Source of the DNA: Clostridia bacterium
GTDB taxonomy: Bacteria > Bacillota > Clostridia > Christensenellales > Pumilibacteraceae
Assembly (NCBI GenBank): GCA_017623435.1
Contig: JAGAPD010000028.1
Coordinates: forward strand, 1-64,000
Direction: 5' to 3'
Length of the DNA stretch: 64,000 bases
Part shown: positions 42,759-51,626 of the stretch, one piece after another
Layout: every line of letters starts with the position of its first letter
Position numbering within the stretch: the first letter of the stretch is position 1
The notes under the pieces: model-generated
The model's input: the letters and a program-made list of their open reading frames with translations, nothing else
What the model was told of the DNA's origin: nothing
Database searches by the model: none
Program-made: the position numbers and the translations under genes

Positions 42759-45700
42759 ATGGCAAAGAGAAAAGACTTAAAGAAAATTCTTATAATCGGC
42801 TCTGGCCCTATCGTAATCGGACAGGCGGCGGAGTTTGACTATGCCGGCACGCAGGCGTGCTTGGCGCTAAAAGAAGAGGGCTACGAAGTAGTGCTCGTTA
42901 ACTCCAACCCTGCAACGATAATGACGGACACGACTATTGCAGACAAGGTGTATATGGAACCGCTTACGCTTGAATACGTGGCGAAAATTCTCCGTTACGA
43001 GCGTCCCGACGCTATCGTGCCCGGTATCGGCGGACAAACCGGACTTAACCTTGCAATGCAACTTGAAAAGAAAGGCGTCTTAAAGGAGTGCCGTACTAAG
43101 TTGCTTGGAACGAGTAGCGAAAGTATCGAGCGAGCAGAGGACAGAGAGCTTTTCAAAGAGCTTTGTCAAATCATAGGCGAGCCCGTAATCCCCTCCGAAC
43201 TCACCTATTCTATTGAAGAGGCGAAAGAGGCGGCGAAGAAAATCGGCTACCCCGTAGTGCTCCGTCCTGCGTTTACGCTTGGCGGAACGGGCGGTGGCTT
43301 TGCCGATAACGAAGAAGAGCTTATCGAGATCGGTAACAACGCCTTCAAGCTTTCTCCCGTTCATCAGGTTCTTATCGAAAAGTCGGTTAAGGGCTATAAA
43401 GAAATCGAGTTCGAGGTAATGCGTGACTCGGCGGACAACGCCATCACCATTTGCGGTATGGAAAATATCGATCCCGTTGGCGTACACACGGGCGACTCTA
43501 TCGTCGTTGCTCCCATTATGACGCTTAACGACCACGACCTTAAAATGCTTAACGACAGCGCGATCAAGATTATTCGCGAGCTTAAAATCGAGGGTGGCTG
43601 TAACGTTCAGTTTGCGCTCAACCCCGATAGCAGCGAATATTACCTTATCGAAGTAAATCCCCGCGTATCCCGTTCGTCCGCGCTTGCATCCAAGGCGAGT
43701 GGATATCCCATCGCGCGCGTTACGGCAAAGATTGCAGTGGGTATGACGCTTGACGAAATTCCCCTTGCAGGCGGTACGGCTATTATCGAGCCTCGCCTCG
43801 ACTACGTCGTTGCTAAATTTCCCCGTTTCCCCTTTGATAAATTCACTTCCGCGTCCAACAAGCTGGGCACGCAAATGAAGGCAACGGGTGAAGTAATGGG
43901 TATCGGCTCGACGCTTAGCGAATGTATGCTCAAATCCGTTCGTTCGCTTGAAATCGGCGTATGTCACTTCTATATGCCCAAGTTCGACAACATGAGCAAC
44001 GAAGAACTTGAAAACTATCTCTACGAATTTAAGGACGACAACATTTTCGCCGTGACCGAGCTTCTCCGTCGTGGTTACACGGTTGAAAAGTTGCACGAAA
44101 TCACGAAAATCACCGCACTTTTCCTCGAAACGCTCCGTACCATAACCGAAATGGAAAAAATCCTCGTGGAAAAGACGATGGATATTAAGACGCTTGAGGA
44201 CGCTAAACGACTTGGCTTTGCGGATAAATATATTGCAAAGCTTTGGGGCGTAAACGAAATCGAGGTTTATAACCTCCGTCGCGCAAACGGCATCACGCCC
44301 GTGTTCAGAATGGTTGATACGCTCCATACGGGCGCGTACATTCCCTATCTTTACTCGTCCTATACCGGCGAAAACGAATCGCGCTTGACTGGAAAGAAAA
44401 AGGCAGTCGTTTTGGGCGCAGGTCCTATCCGTATCGGACAGGGCGTTGAGTTCGACTACTCGACCGTGCACGCCGTAACCACTATAAAGAAATCGGGTTA
44501 CGAGGCTATCATTATCAACAATAACCCCGAAACCGTTTCGACCGACTACACCACGAGCGACAAATTGTATTTTGAACCCCTTACGCCCGAGGACGTAATG
44601 AGCATTCTTGATTACGAACAGCCCGAAGGCGTTATCGCCTCGCTTGGCGGACAAACGGCAATCAACCTTGCCGAACCGCTCCGTAGTCGCGGAATTAAGA
44701 TTATCGGTACTGACTGCGACGCTATCGAGCGCGCTGAAAACCGTGACAGCTTTGAAAAAGTGCTTAAAAGCTTGGATATTCCTCAGCCCGAGGGCTACGC
44801 CGTTACCAAGATTGAGGACGGCGTAAAGGCGGCTAATAAAATCGGCTATCCCGTACTCGTTCGTCCCAGCTTCGTTTTGGGCGGTAGAGCAATGCAAATC
44901 GTCGCTAACGAGGATCAGCTTCGCAGATACCTTAAAACTGCGGTTGAGATTGACGAGGACAAGCCCGTTTTGGTTGATAAGTACATTATCGGCAAGGAAG
45001 TTGAGGTTGACGCTATTTGCGACGGCCGTGACGTGTTCGTACCCGGTATTATGGAGCTGGTTGAGCGAACGGGTATTCACTCGGGCGACTCGATAAGCGT
45101 ATATCCCTCGTTCAGTATTTCTAATAAGGTAAAAGGCACGATTTTGCAGTACGCTAAAAAGTTAGGTCTTGGCATCGGCATTATCGGACTTTATAACATT
45201 CAGTTTATCGTTGACAACAACGACAAGGTTTACATTATCGAGGTTAACCCCCGTTCGTCGCGTACCGTACCCTTCCTTTCCAAGGCGACTGGATATAGCC
45301 TTGCGGATATCGCGACCGAGGTTATTATGGGTAAGAGTTTAAAGGAGCAGGGAATTTTCGATATTTACCCCGAAGAGAAGAAGAGATGGTACGTAAAAGT
45401 TCCCGTGTTCTCGTTTAATAAAATCAGAGGACTTGACGCGTACCTTTCGCCCGAAATGAAGTCAACGGGCGAGGCAATCGGTTACGACGACAAGCTTAAC
45501 CGTGCGCTTTATAAGGCGTTGCAAGCGTCGGGAATGCACCTTCAAAACTACGGAACGGTGTTCGCGACCATTGCGGACAAGGATAAGCAAGAGGCGTTGC
45601 CCCTCCTTCGCCGCTTCTACGATCTTGGCTTTAATATCGTAGCGACCGCAGGTACTGCTAAATTCCTTAAAAAGAACGATATCAGAACGCACGCCGTTAA

Positions 45701-45932
45701 GAAGATTAGTGACGGTAGCGACGAGATTCGTGAAACCATTTTGGGCGGAAACGTGGCTTACATTATCAACACCAGCGAGGTTGGCGCTATCGGAAAGATG
45801 AGCGACGGCTACGAAATCAGAAAGTACGCTACTGAAAATAATATCAATATCTTTACCTCGCTTGATACCGTAAAGGTACTCCTTAACGTACTTGACGAGA
45901 TCACGCTCCGTATTTCTACTATCGACGCTTAA
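42759..45932 (+). CDS. carB: Carbamoyl phosphate synthase large subunit
   Basis: Makes carbamoyl phosphate from bicarbonate, two ATP and ammonia. The 1057 residues contain two homologous ATP-grasp synthetase halves (first half with KILIIGSGPIVIGQAAEFDYAGTQA, second with GAGPIRIGQGVEFDYSTVHA) and a C-terminal MGS-like allosteric domain (about 930-1057). The small subunit CarA, which provides ammonia from glutamine and is normally encoded immediately upstream, is not in the window; pyrC lies there instead. CarA may be elsewhere, or the enzyme may use free ammonia. Confidence 0.96.
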   Translation: MAKRKDLKKILIIGSGPIVIGQAAEFDYAGTQACLALKEEGYEVVLVNSNPATIMTDTTIADKVYMEPLTLEYVAKILRYERPDAIVPGIGGQTGLNLAMQLEKKGVLKECRTKLLGTSSESIERAEDRELFKELCQIIGEPVIPSELTYSIEEAKEAAKKIGYPVVLRPAFTLGGTGGGFADNEEELIEIGNNAFKLSPVHQVLIEKSVKGYKEIEFEVMRDSADNAITICGMENIDPVGVHTGDSIVVAPIMTLNDHDLKMLNDSAIKIIRELKIEGGCNVQFALNPDSSEYYLIEVNPRVSRSSALASKASGYPIARVTAKIAVGMTLDEIPLAGGTAIIEPRLDYVVAKFPRFPFDKFTSASNKLGTQMKATGEVMGIGSTLSECMLKSVRSLEIGVCHFYMPKFDNMSNEELENYLYEFKDDNIFAVTELLRRGYTVEKLHEITKITALFLETLRTITEMEKILVEKTMDIKTLEDAKRLGFADKYIAKLWGVNEIEVYNLRRANGITPVFRMVDTLHTGAYIPYLYSSYTGENESRLTGKKKAVVLGAGPIRIGQGVEFDYSTVHAVTTIKKSGYEAIIINNNPETVSTDYTTSDKLYFEPLTPEDVMSILDYEQPEGVIASLGGQTAINLAEPLRSRGIKIIGTDCDAIERAENRDSFEKVLKSLDIPQPEGYAVTKIEDGVKAANKIGYPVLVRPSFVLGGRAMQIVANEDQLRRYLKTAVEIDEDKPVLVDKYIIGKEVEVDAICDGRDVFVPGIMELVERTGIHSGDSISVYPSFSISNKVKGTILQYAKKLGLGIGIIGLYNIQFIVDNNDKVYIIEVNPRSSRTVPFLSKATGYSLADIATEVIMGKSLKEQGIFDIYPEEKKRWYVKVPVFSFNKIRGLDAYLSPEMKSTGEAIGYDDKLNRALYKALQASGMHLQNYGTVFATIADKDKQEALPLLRRFYDLGFNIVATAGTAKFLKKNDIRTHAVKKISDGSDEIRETILGGNVAYIINTSEVGAIGKMSDGYEIRKYATENNINIFTSLDTVKVLLNVLDEITLRISTIDA

Positions 45933-45941
45933 GGAGAGGAA

Positions 45942-46679
45942 ATGAAGCAGTCAATTTTTACGATAAAAACTAATACGCCTCTTACCGATAACGTTTACGA
46001 AATGACGCTTACGGGCGATACGAGTGATATCACCGCGCCCGGTCAATTCGTTAATATCCTTATCGAAGGGCTTTTTCTGCGCCGTCCCATTTCCGTGTGC
46101 GACTGCGAGGGCGATACGCTCACGCTCGTATACAAGGTAGTGGGCAAGGGTACGGAAAAAATGGCAAGCATGCAGGAGGGCCAAGCGCTTGACGTTTTGA
46201 CCGGTCTTGGCAACGGCTACGACCTATCTAAAGCAGGAAAGCACGCGCTTTTGCTTGGTGGTGGCGTTGGCGTACCTCCCCTTTATATGCTCGCAAAAAA
46301 GCTGATTGAAAACGAAACGACGGTAGACGTGGTGCTTGGTTTTAACACGAAGAGCGAAATTTTCTACGAAGAACAGTTCAAAAAGCTGGGCGCAAACGTA
46401 ACCGTTACGACCGTTGACGGCAGTTATGGAGAAAAGGGCTTCGTTACCAGCGTAATTGATAATATCGACTACACGCACTTCTATACTTGCGGTCCTGAGC
46501 CTATGCTTAAAGCGGTACATAAGGCTACTAAAACGAGCGGTCAGCTTTCGTTTGAGGAGCGTATGGGCTGTGGCTTTGGCGCTTGTATGGGTTGCTCGTG
46601 CAAGACGCTTACGGGCAACAAGAGAATATGCAAGGAAGGTCCGGTGCTTAGCAAGGAGGAAATCTTATGGAAAGATTAA
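45942..46679 (+). CDS. pyrK: Dihydroorotate dehydrogenase electron transfer subunit
   Basis: FAD and [2Fe-2S] subunit that passes electrons from PyrD to NAD. The 245 residues contain an FAD/NAD reductase fold (GQFVNILIEG, LLLGGGVGVPPLYMLAK, FYTCGPEPMLKAV) and a C-terminal iron-sulfur motif MGCGFGACMGCSCKT followed by a fourth Cys in KRICKEGPVL. It overlaps pyrD by thirteen bases, as expected for subunits of one heterotetramer. Confidence 0.95.
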   Translation: MKQSIFTIKTNTPLTDNVYEMTLTGDTSDITAPGQFVNILIEGLFLRRPISVCDCEGDTLTLVYKVVGKGTEKMASMQEGQALDVLTGLGNGYDLSKAGKHALLLGGGVGVPPLYMLAKKLIENETTVDVVLGFNTKSEIFYEEQFKKLGANVTVTTVDGSYGEKGFVTSVIDNIDYTHFYTCGPEPMLKAVHKATKTSGQLSFEERMGCGFGACMGCSCKTLTGNKRICKEGPVLSKEEILWKD

Positions 46680-47578
46680 AAGTCAATCTTTGCGGAATTG
46701 AGCTTGATAATCCCGTAATTCCTGCGAGCGGTACTTTTGGCTTTGGCTACGAATTTGCCGAGCTTTACGATATCAACCTTTTGGGTACTTTTTCCTTTAA
46801 GGGGACTACGCGTGACGCACGCTTTGGTAACCCCACGCCCCGAATTGCAGAGTGCTACGCAGGTATGATCAACGCGGTAGGCTTGCAAAACCCGGGAGTA
46901 GATAAGGTTATTGAAGAGGAATTGCCCAAGCTTAAAAAATGCTTTAACAAAAAGGTTATGGCAAACGTGAGCGGATTTTCTATTGAGGACTACGCTTACA
47001 CCTGCGAAAGACTGGACGCAATCGATCAGGTAGGCTGGCTTGAGGTCAACGTCAGCTGTCCTAACGTACACGGTGGCGGAATGAGCTTTGGTACTAACCC
47101 TTCCGCCGCGGCAGAGGTCACGAAAGCGGTAAAAGCAGTGACGAAAAAGCCCGTCATCGTAAAGCTTTCGCCCAACGTTACGGATATCGTTTCTATCGCG
47201 AAAGCGTGCGAGCAAGCAGGCGCGGACGGAATCAGCCTTATCAACACTATGCTTGGAATGAGAATAAACCTTCGCACGCGCAAGCCCGTTATTGCTAATA
47301 AAATGGGCGGATTTTCCGGCCCTGCCATTTTCCCCGTAGCGGTGCGAATGGTTTATCAGGTAGCAAACGCAGTTTCCGTGCCCGTAGTAGGTATGGGTGG
47401 CGTTTCGACGGCAGAGGACGTTATTGAAATGATGCTTGCAGGTGCTACGGCGGTTGAGGTAGGCGCGGCGAATTTGGTTAATCCTTACGCTTGCCGTGAT
47501 ATTATCGCTGATCTTCCTGCAGTTATGGACAAATACGGAATTAAGAATTTAAGTGAAATCATAGGAGGAGTAAAATAA
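46667..47578 (+). CDS. pyrD: Dihydroorotate dehydrogenase B, catalytic subunit
   Basis: Class 1B, NAD-linked dihydroorotate dehydrogenase, a FMN TIM barrel of 303 residues. [25 protein letters not shown]-like N-terminus, [20 protein letters not shown], the class 1 active-site Cys in [12 protein letters not shown] and C-terminal [27 protein letters not shown] are all visible in pieces along the chain. It needs PyrK, whose gene it overlaps. An AAGGAGG ribosome site lies inside pyrK. Confidence 0.96.
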   Translation: MERLKVNLCGIELDNPVIPASGTFGFGYEFAELYDINLLGTFSFKGTTRDARFGNPTPRIAECYAGMINAVGLQNPGVDKVIEEELPKLKKCFNKKVMANVSGFSIEDYAYTCERLDAIDQVGWLEVNVSCPNVHGGGMSFGTNPSAAAEVTKAVKAVTKKPVIVKLSPNVTDIVSIAKACEQAGADGISLINTMLGMRINLRTRKPVIANKMGGFSGPAIFPVAVRMVYQVANAVSVPVVGMGGVSTAEDVIEMMLAGATAVEVGAANLVNPYACRDIIADLPAVMDKYGIKNLSEIIGGVK

Positions 47579-47579
47579 A

Positions 47580-48278
47580 ATGGGAAAGGACGTCATTATC
47601 GCTTGTGACTTTGACAGCGCGCAAAAAACCTTTGACTTTTTGGATAAGTTCACGGGCAAAAAACCTTTTGTAAAAATCGGAATGGAGCTTTTTTACGCCG
47701 AAGGACCGAGTATCGTTCGCGAGATTAAAAAACGCGGTCACAAGATTTTTCTTGATCTTAAGCTTCACGATATTCCCAACACGGTTAAAAAGTCGATGGC
47801 AGTTTTATCCCGTCTTGACGTAGATATGACCAACCTTCACGCAGGCGGTACGAAGAGAATGATGGAGGCGGCTATCGAAGGACTTACCCGTCCCGACGGC
47901 ACTCGTCCTATTCTTATTGCCGTAACCCAGCTTACTTCTACTGACGAAGAGAGCATGAAAAAAGACTTGCTTATCGATCAGCCCATTGACAAGGTGGTTA
48001 TGCATTACGCTAAAAACGCGGCTGACGCAGGTCTTGACGGCGTAGTTTGCTCGCCCCTTGAGGCAGGTAAGGTTCACGCAACTTGTGGCAATAACTTCGT
48101 TACGGTTACCCCCGGCGTGCGCTTTGCCGACGGTGACGTAGGTGACCAAAAGCGCGTTATGACGCCTGCGCAGGCAAAAGAAATCGGCTCGGATTATATC
48201 GTAGTAGGCAGACCGATTACGGCGGCGGAAGATCCCGTTGCGGCGTACGAGCGTTGCGTAAATGAATTCGTAGGTTAA
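47580..48278 (+). CDS. pyrF: Orotidine 5'-phosphate decarboxylase
   Basis: Last step to UMP. The 232-residue TIM barrel has the catalytic [10 protein letters not shown] motif (Lys and Asp of the catalytic tetrad), [22 protein letters not shown]-like phosphate loop and [10 protein letters not shown] at the C-terminus. The GGAGG ribosome site lies at the end of pyrD, one base before the pyrF ATG. It is of the short, group I-type enzyme also found in Bacillus. Confidence 0.95.
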   Translation: MGKDVIIACDFDSAQKTFDFLDKFTGKKPFVKIGMELFYAEGPSIVREIKKRGHKIFLDLKLHDIPNTVKKSMAVLSRLDVDMTNLHAGGTKRMMEAAIEGLTRPDGTRPILIAVTQLTSTDEESMKKDLLIDQPIDKVVMHYAKNAADAGLDGVVCSPLEAGKVHATCGNNFVTVTPGVRFADGDVGDQKRVMTPAQAKEIGSDYIVVGRPITAAEDPVAAYERCVNEFVG

Positions 48279-48292
48279 TAAGGAGATATATT

Positions 48293-48931
48293 ATGAAAAA
48301 TATTGAAAAAATTATTGCAAAAGATTTATTGTCTATTAAAGCAGTTTTCTTCCGCCCCGAAGAGCCCTTTACCTGGGCAAGCGGAATCAAAAGCCCCGTT
48401 TACTGTGATAACCGCCTTACCCTTACCGCGCCCAGCGTTAGATGCGACGTTGAAAACGGTCTTGCCGAGGTTATCAAGGAAAATTACCCTGACGTAGAAG
48501 TACTTATGGGTACGTCCACCGCAGGTATTGCACACGCGGCAATCACCGCTCATATTATGGACCTTCCTATGGGCTACGTTCGTTCGGGCGCAAAGGACCA
48601 CGGAAGACAAAACCAGATTGAGGGCAAGCTTGAAAAAGGTCAAAAAGTCGTCGTAGTTGAGGACCTTATCTCGACTGGCGGTAGCGTTTTGGAGGTAGTA
48701 AACGTTCTTCGTGAGGCAGGAGCGGAAGTTCTTGGTATCGCAAGTATCTTTACCTACGGAATGAAGAAGGGTATTGATCGCCTTAACGAGGCAAACGTTA
48801 AAAACGTTTCGCTCACTAACTTCGACTGCATTGCCGAGGTTGCGGCTGAAGAGGGCTACATTAAGCCCGAGGACGTAGCGCGCCTTATTAAGTTCAGAAA
48901 CAACCCCTCCGACGAGAGCTGGATTAAGTAA
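48293..48931 (+). CDS. pyrE: Orotate phosphoribosyltransferase
   Basis: Adds PRPP to orotate to give OMP, the substrate of the PyrF encoded just upstream. The 212 residues carry [19 protein letters not shown] near the N-terminus and the PRPP-binding loop [14 protein letters not shown], with [19 protein letters not shown] between them. It follows pyrF after 14 bases with an AAGGAGA site, and pyrB begins two bases after its stop. Confidence 0.95.
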   Translation: MKNIEKIIAKDLLSIKAVFFRPEEPFTWASGIKSPVYCDNRLTLTAPSVRCDVENGLAEVIKENYPDVEVLMGTSTAGIAHAAITAHIMDLPMGYVRSGAKDHGRQNQIEGKLEKGQKVVVVEDLISTGGSVLEVVNVLREAGAEVLGIASIFTYGMKKGIDRLNEANVKNVSLTNFDCIAEVAAEEGYIKPEDVARLIKFRNNPSDESWIK

Positions 48932-48932
48932 T

Positions 48933-50009
48933 ATGAGAAGTTTAATTGACATCACCGATTTTACGACGGCTGAGCTTGACGAGCTGATCAGCGTTGCGCT
49001 CGATATTATCGCACGCCCCGACGAGTACGCGAATAAATGCCGTGGCAAAAAGCTTGCTACGCTTTTCTTCGAGCCGAGCACGCGCACGAGGCTTAGCTTT
49101 GAGGCGGCTATGTACGAGCTTGGCGGTAACGTTATCGGCTTTTCCGAGGCAAGCAGTTCGTCCGCGGCAAAGGGCGAGAGCGTAGCGGACACGGCGAAAA
49201 TTATCAGTCAGTACGCTGATATTATCGCTATGCGCCACCCCAAAGAGGGCGCACCCTACGTTGCGGCTAAAAACGCGACTATCCCCGTAATCAACGCAGG
49301 CGACGGCGGGCATTGTCACCCCACGCAAACGCTTGCCGACCTACTTACTATCGTTCGCGAAAAGGGTAGACTTAACAACCTCACGGTAGGTATGTGTGGA
49401 GATTTGAAGTACGGAAGGACGGTACATTCGCTTATCGCGGCGCTTGCACGCTACGAAAATATCAACGTCGTACTTATTTCGCCCGACGAGCTTCGTATTC
49501 CCGATTACGTTAAGGACGATATTATCGTTAAAAATAAAATGAGTTACAGCGAAACGGCGTCGCTTGAAGAGGCAATTCCTTCGCTTGACGTATTGTATAT
49601 GACCAGAATTCAGCGTGAGCGTTTTGCGGATAAGGACGAGTACGAGAGATTAAAGGATAGTTACGTGCTTACGCCCGAAAAGCTTACGACGGCAAAGGAA
49701 GATATGTGTATTCTTCATCCGTTACCGCGCGTAAACGAAATCAGCGTGCGCGTGGATGAAGACAAGAGAGCAAGTTATTTCCGTCAGGCACTTAACGGAA
49801 AGTATATGCGTATGGCGCTTATTCTCAAGCTTTTGGGTGAGGCAAACACCCCCAAGGAGCAAAGAGAGGGCGAAGGGCTGGTTTACGACGAGATCAAATG
49901 CGAAAATCCGCGTTGCATCACCTCAACCGAGCAAGAGCTTACGCATATTTTCCGCAAGGACGGAAATGGAGAAATGCGTTGCATTTATTGCGAAGCATTG
50001 AAGAAGTAA
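48933..50009 (+). CDS. pyrB: Aspartate carbamoyltransferase with fused PyrI-like zinc tail
   Basis: Condenses carbamoyl phosphate and aspartate. The catalytic domain (about 1-310) has the carbamoyl phosphate loop [13 protein letters not shown] (about 44-56), [23 protein letters not shown] and HPLPRVNEI. Unlike the 300-residue Bacillus enzyme it continues to residue 358 with Cys323-x4-Cys328-x21-Cys350-x2-Cys353 (CENPRC ... CIYC). This matches the zinc domain of the regulatory chain PyrI (C-x4-C-x23-C-x2-C in Escherichia coli). The nucleotide-binding part of PyrI is absent, so the tail is probably structural. Confidence 0.93.
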   Translation: MRSLIDITDFTTAELDELISVALDIIARPDEYANKCRGKKLATLFFEPSTRTRLSFEAAMYELGGNVIGFSEASSSSAAKGESVADTAKIISQYADIIAMRHPKEGAPYVAAKNATIPVINAGDGGHCHPTQTLADLLTIVREKGRLNNLTVGMCGDLKYGRTVHSLIAALARYENINVVLISPDELRIPDYVKDDIIVKNKMSYSETASLEEAIPSLDVLYMTRIQRERFADKDEYERLKDSYVLTPEKLTTAKEDMCILHPLPRVNEISVRVDEDKRASYFRQALNGKYMRMALILKLLGEANTPKEQREGEGLVYDEIKCENPRCITSTEQELTHIFRKDGNGEMRCIYCEALKK

Positions 50010-50036
50010 TACACTTTTTATAAGGAGATATATATT

Positions 50037-51014
50037 ATGAATAACAAACGTCCTGAAAACATGGAACGCATCACGACGCAAGCGCTTGCTAACGCTTTTA
50101 TCGACGAGCAAGTAAAAGAGCTTCGCGCGCAAATCGGAAACAAAAAAGTTTTGCTTGCGCTTTCCGGCGGAGTGGATTCGTCCGTCGTTGCCGCACTTTT
50201 GATTAAGGCGGTAGGTAAGCAACTCGTTTCCGTACACGTAAACCACGGACTTTTGCGTAAAGGCGAGCCCGAGCAAGTCGTTGAAGTGTTTAGAAATCAG
50301 CTCAACGCTAACCTCGTTTACGTTGACGCAGTTGATCGCTTTTTAACTAAACTCGAAGGCGTAGCAGAGCCCGAAAAGAAGAGAAAGATTATCGGCGCAG
50401 AATTTATCCGCGTGTTTGAAGAAGAGGCGCGCAAGCTCGAGGGCATTGAGTTTTTGGCGCAGGGTACGATTTACCCCGATATTTTGGAAAGCGGTCCGGT
50501 TAAGGCGCACCACAACGTTGGCGGACTTCCCGACGACCTTCAATTCGAGCTCGTTGAGCCCCTTCGCTTTCTTTTTAAGGACGAGGTAAGAGTAGTAGGT
50601 AAGGCACTTGGTCTTCCCGACGGTATGGTATACCGTCAGCCCTTCCCCGGTCCCGGTCTTGGCGTAAGATGCTTGGGCGCGATTACTCGCGACAGACTTG
50701 AAGCGGTGCGTGAATCGGATGCAATCCTTCGTGAAGAATTTGCTAAAAACGGTCTTGAAGGACAGGTTTGGCAGTACTTCACCGCAGTACCCGATTTTAA
50801 GAGCGTTGGTGTAAACAACGACGTACGTACCTACGCGTTTCCCGTTATTATCCGCGCGGTAAACACCGTTGACGCTATGACGGCAACCGTCGCTCCTATC
50901 CCGTTTGAGCTCCTTCAGCACATCACCGACCGCATCACCAAAGAGGTCGCTAACGTTAACCGCGTGCTCTTCGACCTCACGCCTAAGCCCACGGGCACGA
51001 TTGAGTGGGAGTAA
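50037..51014 (+). CDS. guaA: GMP synthase, ATP pyrophosphatase part only
   Basis: Converts XMP to GMP by adenylation and amination. The 325-residue protein has the ATP pyrophosphatase P-loop SGGVDSS (43-49), [23 protein letters not shown] and the dimerisation C-terminus ending PTGTIEWE. The N-terminal glutaminase domain (about 190 residues) of ordinary bacterial GuaA is missing, and pyrB ends 27 bases upstream, so it is not encoded there. This is the two-subunit layout known in archaea. The glutaminase must be elsewhere or ammonia is used directly. A strong AAGGAGA site precedes it. Confidence 0.93.
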   Translation: MNNKRPENMERITTQALANAFIDEQVKELRAQIGNKKVLLALSGGVDSSVVAALLIKAVGKQLVSVHVNHGLLRKGEPEQVVEVFRNQLNANLVYVDAVDRFLTKLEGVAEPEKKRKIIGAEFIRVFEEEARKLEGIEFLAQGTIYPDILESGPVKAHHNVGGLPDDLQFELVEPLRFLFKDEVRVVGKALGLPDGMVYRQPFPGPGLGVRCLGAITRDRLEAVRESDAILREEFAKNGLEGQVWQYFTAVPDFKSVGVNNDVRTYAFPVIIRAVNTVDAMTATVAPIPFELLQHITDRITKEVANVNRVLFDLTPKPTGTIEWE

Positions 51015-51180
51015 GATTTTTGCTTTGCAAAAATCAACTATGATTGCCTACGGCAAGTTATGAGTTATGGTATGCTACGCATAGTTATGATGCACCTGCG
51101 GTGCAGTTGCAAAGATAAAGGCAATCATATCATAACGTTTGGCGCAGCCAAACTCATAACTGAAAACTCATAACTGAAAA
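51015..51180 (+). repeat. Array of triloop hairpins and 14-bp tandem repeats
   Basis: Five perfect hairpins with three-base loops follow the guaA stop: GATTTTTGC-TTT-GCAAAAATC (51015-51035), TTGCC-TAC-GGCAA (51044-51056), TATGC-TAC-GCATA (51071-51083), TGCACC-TGC-GGTGCA (51091-51105) and GTTTGGC-GCA-GCCAAAC (51137-51153). An outer 10-bp stem (51039-51048 with 51120-51129) encloses three of them. Two copies of CTCATAACTGAAAA follow at 51153-51180. Confidence 0.85.
51031..51061 (+). repeat. 31-bp direct repeat, left copy
   Basis: Identical over 31 bases to 51574-51604. Includes the TTGCC-TAC-GGCAA hairpin. Confidence 0.9.
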
Positions 51181-51220
51181 CTTATAAAGTAGATATGCTT
51201 GTGGTTCAATGGGGACTGAT

Positions 51221-51586
51221 ATGACAGACAGTATTTTAAGGACAAAAGCAAAAGAGTTTGCAAAAGAAATAGTTGTTTTGTGTCGTAATCTTAAAAAAGC
51301 AGGTGTTGAAAGTGCTTTGCTTAATCAACTTTTGAGATGTGGAACTTCTATCGGTGCTAACGTTCACGAGGCACAGTACGCACAAGGAACAAAGGATTTT
51401 ATTTCAAAACTGGAAATTGCATTAAAAGAGTGTAATGAAAGTGAATACTGGCTCGAGCTTTTGTCAGAAACGGACGGTTTGTCTAGTCAAGAGTTCAATG
51501 CTTTTCAGTATCGTTGTATTGAGCTCCGCCGAATGCTTGTTTCATCGGTAATGACGTTAAAGAAAAAGAACTCAAATCAACTATGA
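51221..51586 (+). CDS. Four-helix bundle protein (23S rRNA IVS/S23 family)
   Basis: A 121-residue protein of the four-helix bundle family first seen in intervening sequences of 23S rRNA genes and related to the Avd protein of diversity-generating retroelements; members bind nucleic acid. Typical sequence is LRTKAKEFAKEIV, LLNQLLRCGTSIGANVHEAQYAQ and FISKLEIALKECNESEYWLELL. The ATG at 51221 is preferred to that at 51209 because of GGGGA at 51211-51215. It stands alone between a hairpin array and a 31-bp repeat whose right copy encodes its last codons (NQL and stop). No rRNA gene is nearby. The role is unknown. Confidence 0.85.
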   Translation: MTDSILRTKAKEFAKEIVVLCRNLKKAGVESALLNQLLRCGTSIGANVHEAQYAQGTKDFISKLEIALKECNESEYWLELLSETDGLSSQEFNAFQYRCIELRRMLVSSVMTLKKKNSNQL

Positions 51587-51604
51587 TTGCCTACGGCAAG
51601 TTAT
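51574..51604 (+). repeat. 31-bp direct repeat, right copy
   Basis: Identical to 51031-51061. Its first 13 bases supply the last three sense codons and the TGA of the four-helix bundle gene. Confidence 0.9.
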
Positions 51605-51626
51605 ATGTATAAGTTTTGGTGAGTGA

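Noticed and set aside
43080-45080. 666-codon open frame on the minus strand
   Set aside because: Antisense to carB, no family resemblance, no ribosome site.
51031-51604. Two identical 31-bp repeats as a CRISPR array
   Set aside because: Only two copies, separated by a gene of more than 350 bases; no spacer pattern and no cas genes.
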